Positions 13,473 to 22,218 of a stretch of 64,000 bases of DNA are shown here, piece after piece. The translations under genes and the position numbers were made by a program. Position 1 is the first letter of the stretch. Each line of letters opens with the position of its first letter. The stretch is from Streptococcus marmotae. Lineage in GTDB: Bacteria > Bacillota > Bacilli > Lactobacillales > Streptococcaceae. The notes beneath the pieces were generated by a model, which did not search any database, had not been told where the DNA came from, and saw only the letters and a program-made list of their open reading frames with translations. Location: contig NZ_CP015196.1 of NCBI RefSeq assembly GCF_001623565.1, positions 558,001-622,000 of the forward strand. Direction: 5' to 3'.

Positions 13473-13778
13473 CTACCTAGAGGAGTTACCCTTATTTCCT
13501 AGCTCTTTCATATTCTTCATCAGCTCATGATAACGAGCTATAGTATTATAAACAGCATCTTCTGACAATACCCCACGCGCCATATTTTTCGGAAATTGTC
13601 CCGCCTCGTCCATTTGATAGTGACGCATCCATTCCTTGCTTTCATAATAGGAGAACAAGCTAGATAAGGTGGGATGAAACTGCTCAAATGCCTCTAAAGA
13701 CTGCTCCAAGTTTGTCAATACTGTTTCTGCTTGGTTCAAGATTTCTTCCATTTCTTGGATTTTTTTGATATCATTCAT
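13473..13778 (-). CDS. DUF4298 family protein
   Basis: A 101-residue mostly helical cytoplasmic protein of a family common in streptococci, with no known function. The first half (about 1-50) is a predicted coiled coil or helical hairpin rich in Glu and Leu (MEEILNQAETVLTNLEQSLE). The middle carries YYESKEWMRHYQMDEAG, typical of DUF4298. The ATG at 13778 has no ribosome site. Instead an extended -10 element (TGTTATACT, 13785-13793) ends six bases before it, so the mRNA may be leaderless. Repeat-plus-terminator units lie both upstream (after traX) and downstream. Confidence 0.75.
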   Translation of the reverse strand: MNDIKKIQEMEEILNQAETVLTNLEQSLEAFEQFHPTLSSLFSYYESKEWMRHYQMDEAGQFPKNMARGVLSEDAVYNTIARYHELMKNMKELGNKGNSSR

Positions 13779-13784
13779 AGTTTC

Positions 13785-13793
13785 AGTATAACA
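13785..13793 (-). promoter_or_regulatory. Extended -10 promoter at the start of the DUF4298 gene
   Basis: TGTTATACT (TGn plus TATACT) lies six bases before the ATG. No good -35 and no ribosome site are present, so transcription is predicted to start at or next to the A of the ATG. Confidence 0.45.
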
Positions 13794-13861
13794 AAAACAC
13801 TAGCGGATTTGCTAGTGTTTTAAGGAGATTATGAAAAATATTTAGGATTGAATATAGTATA
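13792..13861 (-). repeat. 3'-end repeat element with terminator, copy 2
   Basis: This is the same module as at 13350-13419. A block from TATACTATATTCAATCC to CATAATCTCC (13824-13861) precedes a stem AACACTAGC/GCTAGTGTT with a T tract (13792-13822). It lies downstream of the traX-like gene. The flanking bases beyond the block differ between the two copies. Confidence 0.6.
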
Positions 13862-13910
13862 GCTTCTTTTAGTCCAAATGAAATCAGTCTCCAGACCGAT
13901 ATTTTGGATT

Positions 13911-14645
13911 TTACAACAGATACGCTATCACAGCGATGACCCAGATATGAAGCGGATAAAAAAGATAGAAAAAATACTTGCTCCACATCGTCTGTAAACC
14001 ACGCTCACCATTATAAAGATACATAAATGGCAAGACAGTAATGAAGAGCCAATCAGAATTGTACAACAATTCGCCTAATGTCTCCTGCCAACTCAGATAA
14101 ACTTGGAAACTCATAATAAATAGTAGCACACTCAAAACAACATAAGAGCTATTACGTACCATTTCTTTCTCACGAAAAGCATAGGTGAGTACAATGAATG
14201 GAATCATTAGAATCCCACCTTCTGTACCGAAAGATGCAAGGGCACCAACTAGAATCGCCAAAAAAATCCGCAAGCCTTTCTGAGGAATCAACTGCTGACC
14301 ATCTCCCCAAGCTAATTGCAAGACCAGTACACCTCCTGCCAAAGTCATAAAGATATTATTACCGATGTGTACCTCTGGGCTTGCTAATAAGAAGTTCAGC
14401 GCGCCATTACCAAGTAACATCATAAGCGCAAAGGCAACTAATCGCCTAAGATAACCCCATCGGCTACGTGTATAAATAAATCCTTCAACCGCCATATAGG
14501 CAAACCAAACACCAACACAACGAGTTAATGCATGAAAAATAGACTCCATTGTCGGGTTCACTAAACCTGGAATAACATGAATATGGTCCAACACCATTAG
14601 CAAGGCCATCCCTAGTTTCAATTGAAAAGCATTAAACCGTTTCAT
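13911..14645 (-). CDS. TraX family membrane protein
   Basis: About 244 residues with many hydrophobic helices, including ALLMVLDHIHVIPGL at the N-terminus and LLFIMSFQVYL later. It matches the TraX/acyltransferase-like family; F-plasmid TraX acetylates pilin. In streptococci these proteins are chromosomal membrane proteins of unknown substrate. I chose the ATG at 14645 because GAGG lies about six bases upstream; an ATG five codons earlier (14660) lacks a ribosome site. The gene stands alone between nusG and the DUF4298 gene, with terminators on both sides. No plasmid-transfer genes are near, so a conjugation role is not suggested. Confidence 0.8.
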   Translation of the reverse strand: MKRFNAFQLKLGMALLMVLDHIHVIPGLVNPTMESIFHALTRCVGVWFAYMAVEGFIYTRSRWGYLRRLVAFALMMLLGNGALNFLLASPEVHIGNNIFMTLAGGVLVLQLAWGDGQQLIPQKGLRIFLAILVGALASFGTEGGILMIPFIVLTYAFREKEMVRNSSYVVLSVLLFIMSFQVYLSWQETLGELLYNSDWLFITVLPFMYLYNGERGLQTMWSKYFFYLFYPLHIWVIAVIAYLL

Positions 14646-14734
14646 AACTACCTCATCCATCTCGTTTACTTTTCTTTATTGTAACACATCAGAATCAGGT
14701 GTTCCCTTACAGTTTTGTAAGGAATGCTACATCA

Positions 14735-14763
14735 TAAAAGAGGGAATGCATTCCCTCTTTTCA
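14735..14763 (-). terminator. Terminator after nusG
   Basis: A perfect palindrome, GAGGGAATGCATTCCCTC (14740-14757), is flanked by AAAA and TTTT, so it may act in both directions. It lies just past the nusG stop. Confidence 0.8.
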
Positions 14764-14770
14764 GTCTCGC

Positions 14771-15310
14771 TTATAATTCCGCAATCTGACTCAAATTCAC
14801 TTCAGCAACGGTATCATTTCCAAACATAGAAATGACCATTTTTACTTTATTGTTGTCAATTTCAGTAATTTTTCCTGTATAGTCCGTAAAGGCGCCATCA
14901 ATAATGCGAACCGTATCACCTACCTTGACATCAATGTCAAATTCTTGAACGGTTTGTCCCATAGACACGAGGATTTGACGAATTTCTTCTTCCAAAAGTG
15001 GTGTTGGTTTGGAACGATTCCCGTGTGAACCAACGAATCCTGTGACGTTGGGGGTATTTCGCACGACAAACCAGGCCTCATCTGTCATGACCATTTCGAC
15101 CAAGACATATCCTGGGAAACGATTTTCCTCTACTTCTTTGACTTCTCCATTTTTTTCAACTTGGACAGTCTGAGTAGGGATTTCCACGCGCAGGATATTT
15201 TCAAGCATATTATAGGTATGCGCCCGTTGAAGAAGATTTTCTTTGACCTTGTTCTCATATCCTGAATAGGTTTGAAGTACAAACCAGCCTTTATCAAAAC
15301 TATCTAACAT
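14771..15310 (-). CDS. nusG: Transcription termination/antitermination factor NusG
   Basis: NusG binds the RNA polymerase clamp and modulates pausing and termination. The 179-residue protein has the N-terminal NGN domain (about 1-115, with WFVLQTYSGYENKVKENL and FPGYVLVEMVM) and a C-terminal KOW domain (about 125-179, with VGDTVRIIDGAFTDYTGKI). The ATG at 15310 has an AAGGA site upstream. It follows secE and rpmG, the usual order. An apparent promoter and a short hairpin with T tract lie in the 86-base secE-nusG gap, so nusG may have separate, attenuated expression. Confidence 0.97.
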   Translation of the reverse strand: MLDSFDKGWFVLQTYSGYENKVKENLLQRAHTYNMLENILRVEIPTQTVQVEKNGEVKEVEENRFPGYVLVEMVMTDEAWFVVRNTPNVTGFVGSHGNRSKPTPLLEEEIRQILVSMGQTVQEFDIDVKVGDTVRIIDGAFTDYTGKITEIDNNKVKMVISMFGNDTVAEVNLSQIAEL

Positions 15311-15327
15311 AGCGTGCTTCCTTTCAT

Positions 15328-15389
15328 AATAAAAAAGCCCGAAGGCTTTCCCTTTTCTTCATTATAGCATGGCAATTTTGGTCTTGCAA
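15328..15389 (-). promoter_or_regulatory. Promoter-like sequence and leader hairpin before nusG
   Basis: On the minus strand a -35 TTGCAA (15384-15389), a 17-base spacer and -10 TATAAT (15361-15366) predict a start near 15354. A hairpin AAAGCC-TTCG-GGCTTT (15334-15349) followed by TTTTTTATT lies immediately downstream, within the first 30 bases of that transcript and before the nusG start. It could be an attenuator, or a terminator for the secE transcript. Confidence 0.55.
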
Positions 15390-15396
15390 GTATTTT

Positions 15397-15573
15397 CTAG
15401 AAAAGATTAATCAAGCTGATCAATCCTTTTGACAGCACAAGGTCAAAAAGGTAAATGATCACCACAAAAAACGCTGTATACTGCACAACAGATACAAAGT
15501 CTTTCCAACTTTGCTTTTTCGTTGGCCACGTCGTATCTTTTAAAATACGAATAATATCTTTTAAAAATTTCAC
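15397..15573 (-). CDS. secE: Preprotein translocase subunit SecE
   Basis: A 58-residue membrane protein that clamps the SecY channel. The N-terminus is basic and amphipathic (MKFLKDIIRILKDTTWPTKK), with the family signature TWPT, followed by one transmembrane helix (about residues 30-52, VQYTAFFVVIIYLFDLVL). It starts with GTG at 15573, downstream of an AGGAG site. It lies 9 bases after rpmG and upstream of nusG, the conserved order rpmG-secE-nusG. Confidence 0.95.
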   Translation of the reverse strand: MKFLKDIIRILKDTTWPTKKQSWKDFVSVVQYTAFFVVIIYLFDLVLSKGLISLINLF

Positions 15574-15582
15574 AACAAACTC

Positions 15583-15735
15583 CTATCTGGTTTCTTTGTG
15601 GACCGTATATTGACCACAATGCTTACAATATTTATTTACTTCTAATCGTGTCGGCTTAGGATTGCTCGAGAGTTTGATTGAATAATTACGCGATCCACAG
15701 ACTGCACACGCTAGGCTTGCTTTTTTCAGTGCCAT
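15583..15735 (-). CDS. rpmG: 50S ribosomal protein L33
   Basis: A 50-residue L33 of the large ribosomal subunit. It has both zinc-ligand pairs (CAVCGSRNY and CKHCGQY), so it is the zinc-binding form. I chose the ATG at 15735 ([14 protein letters not shown]) because it matches the family N-terminus; the frame stays open for 16 more codons upstream without support. It sits between the PBP gene and secE. Confidence 0.93.
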   Translation of the reverse strand: MALKKASLACAVCGSRNYSIKLSSNPKPTRLEVNKYCKHCGQYTVHKETR

Positions 15736-15783
15736 AAAGCCCTCCATCTCTGCTATTCTACCATGTTTTTTGAGATTTGGCAA

Positions 15784-17966
15784 CTACTCAAACCAACTCT
15801 TGAGATTATCCCAAAGCGTTTTGGCGCGTTCTGGAAGCTGAGCATCTATGATTTCTTGCTTGGTTTGCTCCAGCAAGGTCTGCGCTTTGTTTTTGATATC
15901 ATTGATTTGTTCTTGATAATTTCCAATGTTAGGAATAGGATTTGATTGGGTTGACGGGACTATTCCGTTTTGAACATAGGCATTTTCAACTGTGAACTCG
16001 GTGCCAGCTGTATTCGGTAAGATAGAACCAGCTACCGTTTGGAAGACGGCAGGCGCCATCCAGGAATTACTGCTATCGATATAGTGCTGTTCATCTGTTT
16101 TCTCAAAACCAACCCACTGGCTAATGACAAGATCTGGAGTATAGCCGATGACCCATTGATCATTTGTCAAACTAGCATCAAAGCTGGTTTCCGTTGTCCC
16201 TGTCTTTCCTGCAAGAGTATAGCCGTAAACAGTTGCGTTGACTCCAGTACCATTACTAAAGGTTCCCAGCATCATGGCGGTCATTTTCTCCGCAACAGCC
16301 TTGTCCATAATGCGCGTAGATTCTCCCTTATGACTCACCAACACCTTACCGCTTGCTGTTTCAATGCGAGTAATCAGATGAGCGTCTTTCATAACCCCGC
16401 CATTTGCAAAGGTTGCGTAAGCTTGAGCCATCTCAAATGGATTGGTAGAAATGCCACTCCCAATCGCAACACCCAAAACGCGGTCTGCCTTATCCATTTT
16501 TAAACCAAATTTTTTCCCATACTCAAATGCCTTATCAATTCCTAGCGTATTGACCGCCGCAACTGCCGGAAGGTTGTACGACATAGCCAAGGCTTGGTAC
16601 ATCGGTACAGTTTCTGAGGTTGAAAAATCATAGTTATGTAGGGTATAGTTACCGTAGGTTTCTGTATGATTGTCCAATTCCTTATCAATCGACCAACCTG
16701 CTGCAACTGCCGGAGTATAGGCAACCAAGGGTTTTATGGTCGACCCTGGGCTACGCTGAGACTGAGTAGCAAAATTAAAGCTACGATAGCTGGTTTCCCC
16801 TGTACTGTTGACCCGACCGACCAAGGCACGCACCGCCCCCGAAGCTGGTTCCATCGCTACACTGGCTGATTGTGCATGTGAACCGTCGTAAGCTGAACTC
16901 GGAAACAGACTGGCATCATTGTAAATCAACTGCATGCTAGTCTGCGAATTTTGGTCTAACTCGGTGTAAATACGGTAGCCGTTATTGATAATGTCACTTT
17001 CCTTCAGTCCATATCGGTCAATCGCTTCTGCCAAAACGGCATCAAAATACGATGGATAATTGTAATTACTTTGTCTACCAGCATAAGTATCACTGAGTTG
17101 ACTAGCGATATCTACTTGCGCATCAGCATCAGCAGTCGCCTGGTCAATATAACCCGCATCAACCATCGCTTGAAGAACGGTATTTCTCCTGTTGGTAGCA
17201 TAGTCAATCGAGTAGTAAGGATTGTAAATCTCAGGGCCTTTTAACATCCCTGCAATGGTTGCAGCTTGTTCCACTGTTAATTGACTAGCGGATGTCCCAA
17301 AATACTTCTGGCTAGCATCTTCAACACCCCAGACACCGTTTCCAAAATAAGCGTTATTTAGGTACATGGTGAGAATTTCTTCCTTGCTGTATTTTTTGTT
17401 AATCTCAAGAGCAAGGAAATACTCACGTGCCTTTCGACTGATTGTCTGGTCTTGGGTAAGGAAGGCATTTTTAGCCAGTTGCTGGGTAATGGTTGATCCA
17501 CCGCCAGATTTTCCAAGGGTCAATACTGCAAGAAGGGTTCGTTTATAATTGATACCTGAATTTTTATAAAAGGTGCGGTCCTCAGTCGCAACAACAGCCT
17601 GCTGCAAATTCGGACTAATGGCATCTAGCTCTACATAGGTCCCTTTTTGACCAGACAAGGCCCCTGCTTCATTCCCATCCTTATCATAAATGACAGTCGT
17701 CGCTTTTAAGGCGGCTTGCAAATCCCCGACATTCGCCGTTTTTGCTAGGAAAAACAAATACCCCCCACTGTTAAGACTAGCAACCCAAGGATAATCAAAA
17801 CAATCTTCGTTAGCTGATAGCGGCGCCAAAACCGACGAATCGGATCCGGTATGCGGGATTTTTTCTTTGGTTTTGCTTCACCCTCTGTCACTTTGCGACG
17901 ACTGCGTCTCAATGGAAGTGCATCTTGCTCCACTAAGTCATCTTCTCTTCTATCAAATTCCTTCAT
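15784..17966 (-). pseudogene. pbp2A: Class A penicillin-binding protein 2A, interrupted by a one-base frameshift
   Basis: A bifunctional peptidoglycan glycosyltransferase/transpeptidase. The N-terminus (17745-17966) has a basic cytoplasmic tail and the membrane helix LTKIVLIILGLLVLTVGG. The frame then breaks in a run of six G (plus-strand C at 17761-17766). One more G would join it to YLFFLAKTANVGD and restore about 727 residues. The rest (15784 to about 17765) has the GT51 motifs ATEDRTFYKN and GGSTITQQLAKN, then the transpeptidase motifs SPGSTIKP (SxxK), MSYN and AGKTGTTE. All catalytic residues are intact. The break may be real, phase-variable or a sequencing slip. The Walker-free tail ends next to rpmG. 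Confidence 0.85.
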
Positions 17967-18195
17967 TTATCTCTTCCTTTCTACATAATTTCGTACCATT
18001 ATACTATATTTTACACCATTCGGCCTGATAAAACCGTTAAAATCAACTTTAGGATCTTGTCACTCTTACTATCTCAAGGCTAAACTTTAGCTCAGCGTCT
18101 AATTTTTTTGCGGCTCAGAGTGGCTTTTTTGCAGTTGTGAAAGTTATTTTATTTTGTGGTAAAATAGAGATATTCTGACTGAAAAGAGGATTTCA

Positions 18196-19164
18196 ATGAC
18201 TGAACTATATGATATTACCATTATCGGAGGGGGCCCTGTAGGCTTATTTACCGCTTTTTATGCGCATTTACGTCAGGCCAAGGTAAAAATCATTGACTCA
18301 CTTCCCCAACTAGGTGGCCAACCTGCTATCTTATATCCTGAAAAAACGATGCTAGATATTCCAGCTTTTCCACATTTGACAGGGCAAGAACTAACAGATA
18401 ATCTTCTAGCCCAACTTACACCATTTGAAACCAGTATTTGCCTCAATGAAACGGTGATTGGGATTGAGAAAGGCGAGCAGTTTACCATTACAACATCAAA
18501 GGGAGAACACGCTTCTAAAGCCGTTATTATTGCCATGGGAGGCGGTGCTTTCAAGCCACGTCCGCTGGAAATCAAACAGGCTGATGCCTTTGACAATATC
18601 CACTATCATGTCGCCAATATCCAGCAATATGCGGGTCAAAGAGTAGTCGTCCTTGGTGGTGGGGATTCTGCGGTTGACTGGTCACTTGCCTTTCATCATC
18701 TGGCAAATACAACTCATATTGTTCACCGCAGGGACAATTTCCGGGCTATGGAGCATAGTGTTGAAGCCTTAAAAGCATCAGATGTTACGATTCATACGCC
18801 CTACATTCCAAAAGCGCTCCAGGGAGAAAATGGACAGGCGACAGCGATTGAATTTGCCAAGGTCAAAAGCGAAGAAACTCTGACCCTGCCTTTTGATCAC
18901 CTCTTTGTCAACTATGGTTTCAAGTCTTCTGTCGGTCGGTTGAAAGAATGGGGACTGGATTTGCAACGCAATCGGATCTTAGTCAATAGCAAGCAAGAAA
19001 CGTCTATCCCTGGGATTTATGCAGTTGGCGACTGTTGCTTCTACGATGGAAAAGTTGACTTGATTGCGACAGGATTAGGCGAAGCGCCAACTGCTGTTAA
19101 CAATGCCATGCATTTTATCAATCCCGCTGAAAAGGTGCAACCAAAGCACTCCTCTAGTTTATAA
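18196..19164 (+). CDS. Ferredoxin/flavodoxin--NADP+ reductase, thioredoxin-reductase-like
   Basis: A flavoprotein of the TrxB-like FNR type, 322 residues, that moves electrons between NADPH and ferredoxin or flavodoxin in the cytoplasm. It has an N-terminal FAD-binding GxGxxG (IIGGGPVGLFTAFYAHL), an NADP-binding motif (VVVLGGGDSAVDWSLAF) and the C-terminal FAD motif (GIYAVGDCC). No CxxC redox pair is present between the nucleotide domains, which separates it from true thioredoxin reductase. The ATG at 18196 has an AGAGGA site. The next gene starts 5 bases after its stop, so the two are likely co-transcribed. Confidence 0.9.
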   Translation: MTELYDITIIGGGPVGLFTAFYAHLRQAKVKIIDSLPQLGGQPAILYPEKTMLDIPAFPHLTGQELTDNLLAQLTPFETSICLNETVIGIEKGEQFTITTSKGEHASKAVIIAMGGGAFKPRPLEIKQADAFDNIHYHVANIQQYAGQRVVVLGGGDSAVDWSLAFHHLANTTHIVHRRDNFRAMEHSVEALKASDVTIHTPYIPKALQGENGQATAIEFAKVKSEETLTLPFDHLFVNYGFKSSVGRLKEWGLDLQRNRILVNSKQETSIPGIYAVGDCCFYDGKVDLIATGLGEAPTAVNNAMHFINPAEKVQPKHSSSL

Positions 19165-19168
19165 TTCT

Positions 19169-20035
19169 ATGAAATATACCATTACCATTCCTGAACAATT
19201 TCCTGCCATGAGTGTCAAAGAATTGTTAGAAGACTATTTTTTAATTCCACGAAAAATCCGCCATTTCCTGCGAACCAAAAAGCATGTTCTGGTCAATCGA
19301 CAGATTGTCCACTGGCAAAGCAAGATTCAAGCAGGAGCTCGGATTGAGTTAACCTTTGACGAGGAAGATTATCCTGAGAAAATCATTCCTTGGGGGAAAA
19401 GCGAGCTTGTGCAAGTCTTGTATGAGGATGAGCACCTGATTGTTGTCAATAAACCAGAAGGCATGAAAACACATGGCAATGATCCTACTGAAATCGCCCT
19501 TCTGAATCATGTTTCTGCTTACGTACAGCAGACCTGCTATGTGGTGCATCGCCTCGATAAAGAAACGAGTGGTGCTATCTTATTTGCCAAAAATCCCTTT
19601 ATCCTCCCTATTCTAAATAGGCTCTTAGAAGACAAAGTGATTTCCCGTGAATATCTTGCCCTCTGCCAAGGACGATTCCCAGAAAACACACAGACCATAA
19701 CAGATAAAATCGGGCGCCACCGCCATGACAGACGCAAACGAGTAATCGACCCACAAAAAGGACAAACGGCCATTACCCATATCACTCGATTAAAAGCACT
19801 GGGAAAAACGAGCCTTGTTGCCTGCCGGTTAGAAACGGGACGAACTCACCAGATTCGCGTCCACCTCTCCTATCATGGACACGCTATTGTCGGCGACCCT
19901 CTATATAGCCACATTGTTGCAGATAGGCTCATGCTCCATGCCCACAAGCTTACCTTTACACATCCGTTTACCCTTGAAACCATTTCTGTTCAGGCTAGTT
20001 CAACGAGTTTTGAAAAAGGGTTGAGAAATCGCTAG
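19169..20035 (+). CDS. RluA-family RNA pseudouridine synthase
   Basis: Converts uridine to pseudouridine in rRNA or tRNA. The 288 residues contain a short N-terminal S4-like region (FLRTKKHVLVNRQIV, about 37-51) and the catalytic domain with the signature HRLDKETSGAILFAK, whose Asp is the nucleophile. Later motifs include the LETGRTHQIRVHLSYHGHAI block. I chose the ATG at 19169, just after the previous gene; the open frame upstream lies inside that gene. The exact target (RluD-, RluC- or RluA-like) cannot be assigned from sequence alone. Confidence 0.92.
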   Translation: MKYTITIPEQFPAMSVKELLEDYFLIPRKIRHFLRTKKHVLVNRQIVHWQSKIQAGARIELTFDEEDYPEKIIPWGKSELVQVLYEDEHLIVVNKPEGMKTHGNDPTEIALLNHVSAYVQQTCYVVHRLDKETSGAILFAKNPFILPILNRLLEDKVISREYLALCQGRFPENTQTITDKIGRHRHDRRKRVIDPQKGQTAITHITRLKALGKTSLVACRLETGRTHQIRVHLSYHGHAIVGDPLYSHIVADRLMLHAHKLTFTHPFTLETISVQASSTSFEKGLRNR

Positions 20036-20076
20036 CTATCACCGAATAGAAAAAATATATAACCAAAGGAGACAAG

Positions 20077-20820
20077 ATGTCAAAAAAATCATTACAGCAA
20101 GTCTGCCTCTATGGCCTATTATTACTCGGAACGAATTGGGGCTTAGGGTTTCTCAGCTACTTCTTCACAGGTACTACCTACTATGTCATCAAAACAGCCT
20201 TACTGGCCTCTATCTTCTACCTAGTTGGACATCGCTTTCTCCATTTGACAATACCCCTAAAAGCTCGTATTGGAGTAGGAGAGCAATTACGGGTCAACTG
20301 GCTCAATTTTGTTTACCTCTTTCTAGTCTGCATTCCTCTGTTGGTCTTTGGGCTTGTAGAACATCTGAACTATTTGCCTGTTGCCTTGGTAACGGCTCTG
20401 GGAGCTGGATTTGTAGAAGAGTACATCTGCCGTGGTATTCTGTTACAAATCGCCTTTAAAGACGGGTTGCATTCTTATAAAAATGTCCTGCAAGCTGTCC
20501 TTCTGTCAAGTTTGATTTTCGGACTGGCTCATCTAGGAAACTTACGTACTCAGCCACTTGATGTCACCTTATTTCAGGTCTACTATGCTATGGCAATGGG
20601 AATCTACTTTTCTGCCGTTGTCATTCGCACACGCAGCCTGTGGTGGACAATTTTTATTCATTTTATGATTGACTTTGCTGCCATTTTAGCAACTGCAGGT
20701 ACAGATGCCACTTCAAAACCAGCACTTGTTCCCGTTCTCATCTGGCTATTTGTTGCGATTATCGCCTTTATTCTTATCCGTCCAAAACAAATCCAACGGC
20801 TGATTGACCAAAAAATTTGA
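20077..20820 (+). CDS. CPBP family intramembrane metalloprotease
   Basis: A membrane-embedded CAAX/CPBP (Abi-type) protease, 247 residues with about seven hydrophobic segments. The conserved motifs are present: VEEYICRGIL (EExxxR), FGLAHLGN (motif 2 His) and FIHFMIDF (motif 3 His). Family members act in peptide-pheromone processing or in bacteriocin self-immunity, but no bacteriocin gene is seen nearby. The ATG at 20077 has an AAAGGAG site. It is followed by a terminator. Confidence 0.9.
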   Translation: MSKKSLQQVCLYGLLLLGTNWGLGFLSYFFTGTTYYVIKTALLASIFYLVGHRFLHLTIPLKARIGVGEQLRVNWLNFVYLFLVCIPLLVFGLVEHLNYLPVALVTALGAGFVEEYICRGILLQIAFKDGLHSYKNVLQAVLLSSLIFGLAHLGNLRTQPLDVTLFQVYYAMAMGIYFSAVVIRTRSLWWTIFIHFMIDFAAILATAGTDATSKPALVPVLIWLFVAIIAFILIRPKQIQRLIDQKI

Positions 20821-20920
20821 CCCTAAGGAACGATTTCAGAGATGGTTAAGAAAAATTTAAGCTTGTCGCATTATACTGTATCTATCCTAAAAAACTTTTC
20901 TTTTTCATAAAATCTCCTTG

Positions 20921-20952
20921 AAAAGAGGCAGTTCAACAACTGCCCCTTTTTT
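20921..20952 (+). terminator. Terminator after the CPBP gene
   Basis: Arms AAAAGAGGCAGTT and AACTGCCCCTTTT with loop CAAC. A run of T on either strand means it could also end the convergent gene at 20972. Confidence 0.8.
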
Positions 20953-20971
20953 GCTATCTAAAAAACCTTTC

Positions 20972-21352
20972 TTATTGCTGCTCTCTCTGCTCTTTTAAGT
21001 ATTCTTTGATTTCTCGAATCGTAGCTGATACCGAATCATCTTCAAAGAATAGGATTTCTTCATTCCCGTCTTTATCAAACCTTTGAGAAAAACCTTTCCC
21101 ATCTGGAGAAGTCAAATAACCCCCACCTGGATAAGCAATAATCTTGTCATTATCATCGCTATGTCGGAAGTAGGCATCTACTTCTTCCTCCGTAGAATCT
21201 TTCAACAATTCAGCATAGATTTTTATTGTCCGATTTTCAGGTACCTTTGTTTCACTGATCTGGTCACTATTTGCCGACAAACGGTTCATAAACAGCACAG
21301 GCAAAACCAGCAAGACCGTAGCTATGATAGCTAATTTATATATTTTTTTCAT
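20972..21352 (-). CDS. Small membrane-anchored or secreted hypothetical protein
   Basis: I do not recognise a family. The 126-residue protein starts with a basic and hydrophobic segment (MKKIYKLAIIATVLLVLPVL) that is a signal peptide or anchor; no lipobox is visible. The rest is hydrophilic and acidic, with a block PGGGYLTSPDGKGFSQRF that could form beta strands, and a charged helical C-terminus (IREIKEYLKEQREQQ). Its start lies 17 bases after the end of the decayed secreted-protein gene at 21370-21987, so the two look like an old two-gene operon. Its own frame is intact. Confidence 0.55.
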   Translation of the reverse strand: MKKIYKLAIIATVLLVLPVLFMNRLSANSDQISETKVPENRTIKIYAELLKDSTEEEVDAYFRHSDDNDKIIAYPGGGYLTSPDGKGFSQRFDKDGNEEILFFEDDSVSATIREIKEYLKEQREQQ

Positions 21353-21369
21353 ATTCTAGTCCTCCATAA

Positions 21370-21987
21370 TTAGACAGGGTTGCTAACTCTATATCCTGAA
21401 TTTGGAAGAGGGTCGTAAGTTTTAAAGTAGGTTCCGTTTTTGCTATATACTCGAACTGGCGCCCAATATGCTCCTATACCCACAGACACACCAAAACCAT
21501 CCTCCACAATTCCTCCATCTACAAAAGCCTCCCAAGCTAGGTAGTCTCCCGTAAAAGGAGCTGGAAAAAATCTAGCTTCCCCATATCTCCAGCCTGAAGC
21601 TGAGAACGTTGGGAGGTATACGATTGATTAGCCCACAACACATGTGGTTCACTTTGCGGAAGGGCGGCTCTAAAGCCACTATAATTGATTGAATAGGCAT
21701 CATCGGAAATGTCTAATTTTCTGAGAAATTCTTTATATTCCGAAACCGTCATCACATCTCGACCTTCAAGCGCCAGTTGTTCTGCTGGAAAACTAGCACT
21801 GCCATCACCGTTTTGTATATAGCCACCATCTGCGGTAGGTAATACATAGTGGTGTTCAGGCAAGCCTTCTACAGCTTTTTCAATTTACTCTTCAGTCAGG
21901 TATTCTGCCGCTTCAACCGTTGTTGTAGCAAATAGAGTAGTCCCCCACAATAAAGAGACAAGCCAATAAACGAACATTCTTAATCAT
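21370..21987 (-). pseudogene. Decayed secreted protein gene
   Basis: Joining frames gives a secreted protein of about 205 residues that I do not recognise. It has a signal peptide (MIKNVRLLACLFIVG, then after a shift in a G5 run TTLFATTTVEA), a body starting EYLTEE and a C-terminus GVSVGIGAYWAPVRVYSKNG ending SGYRVSNPV at 21370. At least three lesions are visible: the shift in the signal peptide, an in-frame TAA after YLTEE, and another shift after AGDMG near 21575. The largest surviving open stretch is 21537-21863. The following small gene (20972-21352) is intact. Confidence 0.65.
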
Positions 21988-22218
21988 GGTATACTCCTTT
22001 CTAATACCATTCACAAGTGTCAGCGCCGTTCCTACTATCACCTCTCTCCTAGCTGTATCATTACACTGTATACCTATCTGTATTATACATCTTTCACACT
22101 AAATATGTTAGCGTTTTATGCCCCTAAAATGCATTTGCTAACTGCTTTCATAAAAAATATTAATGCTGTAACTAGTTTCAAGAAGGAGACTACTCTCCTC
22201 ATGTCACTCTATTCAATT

